A stretch of DNA of 64,000 nt from Nereocystis luetkeana (lineage: Eukaryota; Sar; Phaeophyceae; Laminariales; Laminariaceae). This document shows positions 22,101 to 34,100 of the stretch, piece by piece; position 1 is the stretch's first letter; every line of letters starts with the position of its first letter. A program made the position numbers and the translations under genes. The DNA lies in NCBI GenBank assembly GCA_031213475.1, contig JARUPZ010000021.1:1426001-1490000 (forward strand), written 5' to 3'. The notes beneath the pieces were generated by a model. The model did no database searches. It was not told the origin of the DNA and was given only the letters and a program-made list of their open reading frames with translations.

Positions 22101-25100
22101 TGATGTGTCTGTCAGACGTATGGATCATGTGTTGGACTGATGCCAACTTCTTTTGGACCTGTCTGCCTTGTTTTGGTTTTCTGTTTTTTTTTGGTACACT
22201 CCGCCACGGCAGACTGGCATCACCAAGCTTGACGACGCCAACCATGCGGGAACCGCCAGGTCTCAGGTGCGGCGTATGTTGGACATAGTGGCCATACCGG
22301 ACGTGTCTTGGTTTGCTTGTTAGTTTGTTGTTAGCGTCATTCAATTTTTAGTCTGCACAGCTTAACTCCATGACTACAATATGTAAACTGGATAGTCAGT
22401 TTTGCTTGTGTTGATCTTGATCATGATTTTCAGGCGCAGTAATGTGTTAATGTTTTGGTTTCCGTTGTGGTCGTTTCATTTCTCGTGCGGGGAATGTGTA
22501 TGAGTGATCAAAGATGAAGCTCATTTTGCAGATTGTCGGATTCCTCGAACACGAACGAATGGTGTTGGATAGAGTATCGAACCTTCCGAGCTATCGAACT
22601 GTCGGTACCTGGCATGTCACAGCGAGCATGTCATGCAATCCACACGCTGACATCGCCGAGGTTATTTTTACGGTACACTGAACCAAAGGCTTGGATTTAT
22701 CCATTATCGGGATCGCACTGATTGCGAAGTTTTTCTTGTTTTTCGGTATGGTCTCGGACTCGATACTGATACCGATATCCAACATCACCAACAAGATATG
22801 TCTATGCCCGGTTGATCAGCTAGAAACCGTCGTCAGCGATGACCATACCGTGAAAATGTATCCCCTTCGGCTGTACGGACAGGACTGCACGCTCATTCTG
22901 ACAGAGGGAGACTCTGCCAAGACGCTGGCCGTGTCTGGCCTCGGCGTTGTTGGCCGGGATAGGTACGGTGTGTTCCCCCTTAAGGGTAAGCTGCTTAACG
23001 TGCGCGAGGCGACGTCCCCGCAGGTGCTCAAAAACGAGGAAATTCAGGTGAGCGAAGATGCCCGGGTGCGGCGGTTTGGACTGTGACGGACGACGGCTTA
23101 GACTTACCGTACGAGTAATCGTGTGACGGTCGTGTGCTAGACTTTACTACAAGGCGAATGCGAGCTTTTATACCCTGGTACAGTAATAGTTTGTTGTATT
23201 GTACGGGCGATCAGGTAGGACACCCCTCGGGTCAATGCCGTACGATAGCTGTTGCTGATTTTTTGTTCGAAAAGCGAGGGGGTGCAAGCGACGAGCGATG
23301 TGCCTATGGATATTTCTCGGCAAGATTCTTCCATAGAGCGTTGTTTTTGTTGTGCCATCGCCTCCGCTCGCTTGCGAGTAACTCGGCTCTCAAATCCGTC
23401 CGAGGCGGTGTATTTTACTATTACCCCTTGTAATACGGTAGGCTGTGCCAGGGATTGGGGACACCGTTCGTGCTGGGTGAAGCCTACCCCCATACAGGAT
23501 AGACGGAAAGGATAGAAACCGGAACAACATTTGTTGTCGCTCGATCAACCACGACAAACCAACTCCCAAACCAAGCACATGAAACAACACTACTAATAGT
23601 AGTATTACGAGGGACCATAGTTAAAAGGATCAAATATTTATAGTATAAATGGTTAAATATATAGGTTTTCATGTATACCACAGGTGCTATTAACTCTAGT
23701 CCCCCGTAATAGCAGCGCCGACCTCGGGTCTTGTGCGAGTCGTGTTCCACGGTATACTACTGGTAAGCTGACACGCCGCCGTGTATACTTGTTTCATGGA
23801 TGAAGGCAGGGCGGCCCAAAATGTGTGCTCGTTCTTAAACGGGTGTATAACCGTTTAAGGCTCTCAGAAGTAACGGCGAAACCGTTACCTGGTAACATTA
23901 TGGCCTAGTCATTGGCCAATCACAGCACAGGACGCCTACTAAGACTCCGAGCAACTGAAACGGCATGTCGAGATTGACAGGAACGCGTGAAATTTCGGCA
24001 GTCGTTTTACGAAGGTTGCATGCGCGAATACCCTTTTGATGTTGCCCAATCACGACAAACCAACGGGTCACAAGCCAGATATTTTTTGGGCAGCATTATG
24101 CCCTCGCTCAATCGCACGCAGTTGACGACAGTTACAGATGTCTACCAACGCTGACACCGGCCTAGAGCTACTCCTAGGTCGGTGCAGATCGTCTCGAAAA
24201 TACTACCATGCACGCCGGCATGAGACGTTTTTTTTTTACATGCAGGGTCCGACCATTCTCTTTTTTGTTCGGGTGCTGGCATGCATGATCTTTCTTAATG
24301 TTCTGTGCGAACAGAATGTGGTGAAGATTTTGGGATTGAAGTTCAACCATGACTACCAAGACACGAAGAGCTTGAGGTACGGGCACCTGATGATCATGAC
24401 CGATCAGGATCACGATGGGAGCCACATCAAAGGTAAGAACAACATATTTTGTGCTTATGGTTGCATGATGCGATCGTCAGAATGCGCTTCTTGCGCAATA
24501 ACTGTTTTATATCTCACAACAGATGGTTGATTTAGGACGTAGCTGATCTTGATCGCGACTCATGGTCATTAGGTTAAAATCATCGTGGATGTTGAGGAGG
24601 AAGCTGGCGATAGTTTTTTGCGCGTAAGCATAGGCGTCGGGCTTGATCAAATGAAGATGATCTGTATTCACATCGACCAATATGCGTTTTGCCCTTTGTG
24701 TGATGGTGTCGCTCTTGTGCCTGAACATAGTAATCGGCGTTAAATCCGAGACGTTCAACGCTATGATCACCAATAAAGGGTGCGTGATACCCTCCGTCCG
24801 ATCGCTGCCTTTGTTGTGTTCGTTGTGGCAGGCCTGCTGATCAACTTCGTCCACCACTACTGGCCGTCGCTGCTCAAGATCGATGGCTTCCTGCAAGAGT
24901 TCATCACGCCGATCGTCAAGGTTTCGAAAGGTGAAAGCTCCCAGCCTTGTCTTTTGATGTCCCGCTTTGCAGTGTAGGCATCGTCGCGTGAGAGGTCAGT
25001 GCGCTGTGCTCAGCGGTAACATAGCGTGGTCACTGCTGTATACTGGCAATACACGTTGTATTGCATGCCATACGTCGACTTTGTGATTGCTTGCGACGCC

Positions 25101-28100
25101 AACAAGGATGGGACGTTGCTCTGTTGGCTCTTGAAGCTTTTTTGTTTACGCGTCAAGCGGGACGTTGTTTCTTCAAGTTTCCCCAACGTTTTTGGGAAAC
25201 AATTTACTACATATCATAACGGGGTCGAGCGCAACTCTCGTATCTGAAGAGATTATTCGCGGTCTGTTCAATGGTTGATGGGGAGATTTGCTCTGCGACC
25301 TCCGTCATCAGCACCACAAGCTTTCTCATATTGTTTCCAACCTTTTACGCGATGATTGTGCGTGGTGACTCCTGGTGGTGGCGAACCCCAGGGCGCAACG
25401 AGCGTTCCTTCTACACGGTGCCAGAGTACAACACGTGGAAGGACGGACACGCTAACGGCAAGGGATGGAACGCCAAGTACTATAAGGTGGGCATTTTCTT
25501 TTTGGTTGTTCAGACAAACGTACCGAAAGGAGCGAAAGCGGCCTGAGTCGAACATCAAGCATTTTTGGATCCGTACAGGCATCATAGCTTTCAGAGGTAA
25601 ACAGAAGCAAAACCTTTGGATTTTTGGTCTGAAAATACGTGCGTGCGTAATTTCTTACTGTTGGCTTGTTGTTGGTGGTTGGTGGTCCGCATGATCGTGA
25701 AGTTTTTTTTGTTTTTTTTTCGCGTGCTTTCACATCTTTTCAGCTTTTGTTTTTAGCTTTTACATCTCCTATAACGTCGGTGTGCCATGTTGTCTTATGC
25801 ATGAAAACCTTGTAACATACGTTCACTATATTCTACGGGTTCGTATTTGGTGGTCTGTACACCTCTGGGACCAAAGAAGCGAAGAGGAACCGAGTGTACA
25901 AGAAGGTAGCTCCCAAAGGCCTTGAATTGAAAATTTACGTGCAATTGTTTTTCGCTTTTTGTTGTTTCCATTTTTTTTACCGCCTTAGGGTCTGGGAACC
26001 TCCACGGCGAAGGAGGCCAAGGAGTACTTCGCTGCGCTTGACACGCACCAGCTGGAGTTCGAGTGGAAGGATGACGCCAAGGACTCCGACCTGATCGACA
26101 TGGCCTTCAGCAAGAAAAGAGGTGTGTTGCGAGTCGGCAGGACAAGATGAAAGGGAAGGAGTGAAAGGGTTTATTTATCGGCCGTTGGCGTTGAAAGTTT
26201 GGGAAACGCTGTGTATATTTTTGTTCGGCCACGGTGGTGGTGTTGGGCGTATTTCGGGGTTCGGCAACTTGTATGTGGGTTGAGCTTAGAACGCCGTTGG
26301 CATTGGTGCAAGGACATCTGCCTCGTGGGTACCTGGCTAGCGAGTGCGTAGGTTTATACAATGCATGAAACTAGCTCGATTTATGATACGCACGCTATAG
26401 TGGAATTGTTCATCGTTTGGTTCTCGTGAAGTTGTGGATAAGGTTCGTATGACGTCGTCGAATACATCTGGGTACCATTTTTGGTGTGGCGCTTATGGCG
26501 GAGATATTCCTCGCTGATCGCTGTGAATATGCCGTTACTGATGTTCTCTCTTTCTGTTTTTGCCGTGTGCGCTTTTCGCCGGCTGCAGTGGAGGACAGGA
26601 AGGACTGGTTGCGCGGCTTCAAGGCGGGCACGCACGCGGACTACAACGTGGAGTCGGTGACGTACGAGAGCTTCATCAACAAGGAGCTCATCCTTTTCTC
26701 GGTCAGTGCGTAAAACGATGGCCGCGTCCGCGGTATACCTCGACGCCCCTTGATCGTTGCCGCTCCTTCGCGCGCTTCCGTTGATAACCACCTGGTACCA
26801 GGTCCTTGGGATATAATTTCGACTTTTGTATGCTGCGCGTCGATTTCTTTCGCGGGGTTCTGCGAGTGGCGTTTTGGCGGTTAGTCTTGGTGGCGTGGTA
26901 ACATATGATGAACCATAGGATTACCTGACAGGCTGATTTATGGAGATTGCTTTGCATGAAGTTCAGAGATGATTTAATCTCTCAGCTGCTTCGTCGGACA
27001 AAGCAGGCCAGCTCTCTTGGACTCTTTTGCGCGGAGGGCTTTGTGTCTGGTCCACATTGGCAAAGTTGTACTTTGATTCACACGATTCTCGTGTGGAGGT
27101 ACCTTTTTTTCGATGATTTTGACGAGTGTATAGCCGGGACACACCGGTTGGTTGTTGCAGCTGCACCATGTCCGGATGCTTTGTTTCAAGCTCCGTCCGA
27201 TCATATTCTCGTTTTCGGCGGTGTTTTATTCGTGTTTTTTTTTTGCCGGTGGCAGATGGAAGACAACAAGCGGTCCATCCCGTGCCTCGTTGATGGGTTC
27301 AAGCCCTCCCAGCGCAAGGTCCTCTTTTCGTGCTTCAAACGTAACCTCAAGAAGGAAATCAAGGTAAGTCGTAGTCAAGCTTTGGGGTCCAGTTACCTCA
27401 AAAGAGGGATCAAGTGAAGAGTTGTGATTCACGTATAGAAATCCGCACATATAGACAGTGTCAAGCAAGAGCCGTCGTTACAGATAGGGGACGTCAGGTC
27501 CCGTGTTTTAAAAGGTTGCACAAGGTTTAGTTAATAGTAGATGTGTTTTTGGAATCGGCAGGGATCTGTTGTCGAGCTTATCATGGACTGTTCGATTGGG
27601 GCTGTGGGTCTTGTATTGGGGGTTTCATTACCTCAACTCCACGTGGTTCTCGTACGAGGAAGCATACATATTGCGGTAGTCACTCGTTGCAGTATGCGGG
27701 CGCGAAAACAGTTCCGATCGGGAGGCCGAGTTCAGTAACCTCCCGCCCCTTGAGGTGGATATTACGGTGGAGGAGACCTACAGTTATCCAACGCTCAGAG
27801 ACGACCCCACGTGATACCCTAAGTTTCCTCAAATTTTTTAGGAGTCTTCGACCTGCGCAGGTATGCCGTTATATTGTTGATACGATGCCCTAATCCGGCC
27901 CCACGTAGTAGCCTGAGTGACCTCAAAATACGTAAGGGCAAGTTGGTGGTGCTTGTTTGATCTCGCCGGCTCCTGAAGAGAGTTGGACCTGCCCGCGTGT
28001 GGTTTTACAGAGTTGTTACCATGCCTAATGTTTTGCCCACGTGGTAGTCTGAGTGACTTGATATTAGATAACCGGCCGATGATGGCTCAGGTTGATGGTG

Positions 28101-31100
28101 TTTGTTAAATACGTCGACTCCCGAGAAGCCTCGACCTACGCGTGTATGCTTCTCATGTTGTTACGATGCCCATCTTTGGCCCCACAAGGGAGCCTTAGTG
28201 GCTTCAACTGATATAGATTTGGCGATAACGGCTCACTCGGTGGTTCTCGTTTGATCAGGTTCACTCCAGACGATGCTCTGACTTTGCCGAGTATACCTCT
28301 GCATTGTTTTTCTTATCATGCCCTTCTTAATTTGTTGGTGACGTGGTTGTATTTGGCAGGTGGTTCAGCTGGCGGGGTACGTGTCTGAGCACTCGGCCTA
28401 CCACCACGGCGAGGCTTCCCTCAACGGAACTATCACGGCCATGGCCCAGAACTACACCGGCAGCAACAACCTTAACCTGCTAACGCCCGGCGGACAGTTC
28501 GGCACCCGCCTCATGGGCGGCAAGGCGAGTATTTGGGGGACGCGAAACCGTTGACGTGGAAGTTTCGTCCCGAAAGCGTCGATGCTATTGATGGGAGACT
28601 CTCTGTCTGTGTTTTTGATGGATGTGAATGTAGACTTCGTGTTTGACATCATGTACGAAAACTTCACCATGAACAACTTTAATCGAAACTTTCAATACGG
28701 TATTTATTACTCTTACGGGGGACCATAGTAAATAGGACCGAATATTGCTAGTGAACATTGGGGAATAGATAGTTTTTTGATCGCACTATAGGTCCTACTA
28801 CTATGCCCCTCCGTAATTATCGGTGTATACGACTGTCGGTTCGACCTCCAAATACTTGAAGCCGTCGTTTTACATAAACTAAACATGGGGTTGTTAAATT
28901 TGTTTTCGCTTGTTTGGTCTATCTTTTCAGGACGCGGCCAGCCCCCGTTACATCTTCACGGCCTTGCAGAAGGCCGCCCGGGCTGTGTTCCACCCCGACG
29001 ATGACAGCCTCCTGACCTACCTCGACGATGACGGTCTGTCCATCGAGCCGGAATTCTACGTTCCCGTGCTTCCCCTTATCCTCGTCAATGGCTCTGACGG
29101 TATCGGAACTGGCTGGAGCAGTCAGGTAATGCTTCCCATTGTTTTGGGTGCACTTCCTTTGCTGTTGATTTCACCCCACCACCTCCTGTAATTTACAGGT
29201 CTAGACTGCCGTCTGTGCTTTGTTTTGGGAGTATTGGCTAGAGTATGGCATTGACCGTGTCTGAGATCAACAACAAACCCTCTGTATGTTTTTAGTCGAT
29301 AGTGTCTTATGGTGGTGGTTGGAGAGCTTTGCCGGTGAACACTTTTGTTGACGGGTAAGGCGGGAGGTTGGACGTCTCTGATATGGTGCAGATTTTTTCA
29401 GGCGACATTCCTTCTGACGTACAGGCGTTATTCGAACAGTATATCATAAAGGCACAGACGTGTTGGGTACAGCAGCAGAGCCGGTACTGTCGTAGGCCAG
29501 GAACACCAGTACAGTATAACTTTTGGTTAAAGGCTACTGTCACTTTGTTTGTTCCCTTGCTTGACTGGGTGTGTTCCCACGTTGGTTCACAGCAAGCGTG
29601 CGGGGGAAAGGGGTTGATGTGAATGGGCGTTTCTTTTGCCGTGTATGTGCTGCCCGTACGGCATTGTATTATCCGTACACCTTTCGTGCTTTTTATATTT
29701 GCTGGTCTGTTGTACTCGGAATGTTGAATCTCTTGTGTACCGTGTCACTGTACCAGGTGTTAATATTCCCCCGGTACAGCAGTATGCGTTTTGTATGTTT
29801 CGTGCTCGATGTCTCATGGTCGTGCTTATTTTTTCTCGTGGTTTCGGTAGGTGCCCAACTACTCCCCCCGCGACGTGATCGAGAACCTCAAGAGGCGCAT
29901 CGATGGAAAGTCCTTCGTCGAGATGCAGCCTTGGTACAATGGGTTCGCCGGGAGCATCGAGGTGCGTGTTGAATAGTGCCGGTTGAGCAGTCTGGGCTGG
30001 CCGCTATATATAGTGCTTGCGAATATGCTTGACGCAGATGAGTTCAACCAGTGCGATAGAATTTTGCAGGGTAGTTCCGGTTGCCGCTATCGTGCTGGTT
30101 TTTGTTGGATGGTGCATACAGGTGCTATATGGGAACCTCTGCTTTATATATATATACGTTTTAGTTAATGTGTATTTATTTCCCAAGTTTGTATTGAGTA
30201 TTCGCTGTGGATGTCGGATTTATGCGATGTGCGTGGAAATCGCAAGCTTGCTCGTGCTCGGTGTGCACAAGTGCGCGTGTTACTAAACATCAAAGATTTA
30301 TCTGTGTGAGTGTAAAAGCTTCCAAATCATTCCGGGCTCTCCTTGCAAGGAGCATTTCACCGTCTCGTGCTTGTGGTATATAAGCTTGTAGAGGTAGGTA
30401 GCACTTGGTAGGCTTCGGAATACCGGCGGGCGTAATTCTGCGCGAATAAATCTGCTCGCGTTTTCGTTTCTCGCTGGAGGAGTAATCTACAGTAAGAATG
30501 ATGTGTACTCCCTGTTGGCTTGCTTTTGTTTCTCGTCCAGGCGAAGCCGAGCAAGAAGGGCGCTGAGGGAGGCTACCTCTGCAGGGGTATCGTAACTCGG
30601 ATTGACGACACGACGGTAAGCAGCACGGACGGATTGGGCTGCCTCGTACGGTCTGAAACGCGTCATGGCCCACATCTTCGTACGATTTTCAAAGCGTGTT
30701 TGCTCGACAACGAGTAGAGTGTATGAATCGAGCGATGTGTCACCCGGAATATTTTGGCGAGTTTGGTTGCAAAAGGGCTCTCCCCATATTTTGCAAGAAA
30801 TCGACTGTGAAATAATTTCAGTGAGAGTGTTTTTTCGTGAGTTGTACGGTATACTGCAGCCAAGGTGTCTTGACCCCGTAGTCCCTGCGCCCTCAGTTTG
30901 GTGCACACCCGACGTGGAGTTGGGGTCGTGTTTAGGTTGCAGTGGTTATCCGATTTTACGGCAGCAGTATGTGGTGGTGCCCTCTGCTTTTCGTTCGCTT
31001 CGGTTGTACCTGGTATGGTTTTGGGGTTTTTTGTGCCGTTTAATTTATGTTTATAGCCAGCGATGATTTGGTGTGAAATGCGTTTACGCCTTTGGGTGGG

Positions 31101-34100
31101 CCCCTGCGGGGTAACGCCCGCGTGAAACAACAATATGCGCATCGCGACAATCGTCTCGTCGGAAAATTAGACCCCCCCCGAAGCCCCTCCTACTTTTCCA
31201 TCAACCGCGCCCGTTTTCGGCCGTCAGGTGGAGATCACGGAGCTGGCGGTGCGTAAGTGGACCCAGGACTACAAGCAGTTCTTGGAAAGCCTTCTTACCG
31301 GGGCGGAGGATGCTCGGGCCAAGGCGCCTGCTAAGGGCGGTGCGAGCAAGCCGGCCAAGACGGACAAGGACAAGGCGCCCACCCGCTGCATCAAGGACTT
31401 CAAGGAAAACCACACCGACACCACGTGAGATGGGTGTACCGTGTAGCGGAGGTGGAGCGGTTGGTTTTTGGGCCCACGCCTTTTTGGTTGGCGGCGCCCC
31501 CTACTCGTCTGAAGATCTCCCAACGGTATGGCTATGGTCCCAATCCCTTTGGGATTTTTTTTTGTGCAGATTTTTGTTCAAAAATGTATACCTGGTACAA
31601 ACGAACCTATCTTCTATGTACCGACAGTATCGATACGAGAGAACCCTCCCTCGAAGAGTAAAGCACGAGTTTTAACGAGCGCGTGTATAGTTTCATACCT
31701 TCCGTATGCCAACGTGCCAATACTCCCCCCTTTTATCCCCGGATGTCTGACGTCATTTGTATGTGTTGCGGCCGCCTTTGTTTTTTTCATGTCTTTTAGG
31801 GTTCACTTCACGGTGACGATGGCCATGAATGACCTTGACGCCATCGACAAGGGGGACGGGCTGTACAAGTACTTCAAGCTTGAGTCCGCCTTGAGCACGA
31901 CCAACATGGTCCTCTTCGATCAGGACGGACAGCTCATCAAGTGAGGCTCTGCGGTGCTCACTGTCTGCTTTGGTGTCGTTTCTCGTGTTTTTTTTTTCTT
32001 GGTGTGGTTGATTTTGATTTTGTTCGGGTTGGGTGTTTGGAATATTGTTGGTGGCGTTACGGTTGTGATAGTCCCGGACTTCTATAGGGACAATGGGTTG
32101 GGCTGGGTTCGAGATTTGTTTAGTTCGCGCGAAGTCGCTCTTTTCCATGCTACCAGCGCGCGTCCGTTGCTTGTTCCCTGCAGGCGTTTCGTCCTTATGT
32201 CCCCGTGTTCTGGCGCTCCCCGCAGATATTTGATATTTTGAGGTATCTCTGTTGAAATTTGGATCATTCGGAAAAGAAGATGTTTTTTTCCGGTCTTGGC
32301 TTATCGTTGTTTGGTGTGTTTCCTGGTTACGACTTTTCCCTGGTGAAATCATTTTCTTTTTTTTGGTTGGGCGCTTTCCACAGGTACGACTCACCTCAGC
32401 ATATCATGGAGGAGTTCTTCACGCTGAGGATGGAATTCTACCACCGCCGGAAGACATCTCTGATGAACAAGATGCAGAGCGAGTGGAGCAAGCTGGACAA
32501 CAAGGTTGGTAAACCAACCCCACGGGGCACTCGATTACTTCGGGAGTGGGAGCAGCCTACCTTTTGCTTCGCTGCTATTTGATTTGGGACAATTGAAGAA
32601 TGCCTCCTTGTTGTCGCCTCTGGCCTCTTTCTTTGGTCGGCAACTGTGTTGTCTATTCCCTCAATTTCCCGTGTAAGGAACTGATTCACCTCCCTCGTAT
32701 TTCTCGGAAACGCTACTGGAGATTTTTCTGTAGGTAAGCCTTACACGCTTTTTTTTCTGGTTTTACGAGTTATCGGGTGATAAATCTGCCTCCAGCCGTG
32801 AAAACCTCCTCTAGGCCTTAAGGACTGCACCTCCATTGTGGGGGAATATATATGGCACTACAGCGGGATTTAGGTTTTTGTACACTGCAGTATTAACAAC
32901 CTTCACACCTTATAGTTCTGTTGGGACGCACTGCTGTGCTTGAAAACAGTACAGGACTGTTTTCGCTGCAGTAAAAGGGTTGACGCTACGAGCGCGCTCC
33001 CTTTGTTTGCTCCGATAAGTGACTCGTCTTGTTCGCTGTACCCCAAACATATCTCGAGGCTGTAATGCTTGGGTGTATCGATATTCCAGCTTGCATGAAA
33101 GACGGTGTGTTTTACATTGCCGCAGGTGCGCTTCATCCTGGCCGTGGTTGAGGGTAGGCTGAAGGTCAACAACCGCAAGAAGGCAGACCTTCTGGCCGAG
33201 CTCAGGAGCGAGGGCTACGACATCTTCCTCCCGGCGTAAGTGGTCTAGTGCAAGCTTTTCCCGGGGGTCTGGGTAGCGATAGTGACGTGGGTTAGTGATG
33301 GCGCAAGCAGTGGTAAATGTTAGCAATTGTGGGTTTTGGTGGCCGTCATGGCGGTGGCAGGGGCGGCGCGGACCTCACAGACGGTCGCCGCTGCCGCCGC
33401 TGCTGCATCGGCATGCGGTCTTGTGGAACTCGAGCGAAACCCGACCTGTCATTTTGCTGGCGCGCTCGACAAGCGGGGCGATACGCGTATCCGTGTATAC
33501 CAGTAGTGATTTCGCCACGACGCATCCTCGACAGCACCAAGTGGCCGCAGAGCGTGCGGTAAATGTGTTGCAGCAATGCTCGCGGTGGCGACGAAATGGG
33601 TTGGGGACGTTCGGACGCTTTGCCCCGTTGTAGCGGTCTATGGTGGGCCTTGCGTGGTGGAGTTTTGGGATGCAACGTGACTAACTCCGGTGAATGATTT
33701 AGATAAGTTGGAAAGTGCGTTTGGCCTATTGAGCGCGCTGGCATAGAGATTTCATAGGTTGCGATGAATCGGAATGTTTTGGCGTGAGTGTACGACCTTG
33801 TGGGCCTAAAACTGTTGCGTGTTTCCCTCTTTTGGCTGTCACGCACACCGATCGCTTTTTTTGTTTTGATTGTTTTCCATGGCATATGGTCGAAGAACGC
33901 AGCGATTTTGCCGCCGGAATGACAGTTTTAGCCTGTTTCAAAGGATTGTTTTTCCCGGGGGGCAACACCGGTCACCTGTCTTCGCAAGGTTGGACGTGCC
34001 TCGCTCCGAGAGCGCGAATGTCAACGGTTTTTGCAATTTGCCAAGTATTTCGGCAAGTGTTGTAGTCGCCGGGAGCTGTGTTGTTTTTACCGCTGCTCAC

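Noticed and set aside
24590..24790. Coding-like sequence on both strands in TOP2 intron 13
   Set aside because: Both readings look plausible (for example VKIIVDVEEEAGDSF on plus), but TOP2 exons 13 and 14 join perfectly without it and there is no homology that I recognise.
31753..32394. 213-codon open frame on the minus strand
   Set aside because: Antisense to TOP2 exon 24 and its flanks; composition artefact.
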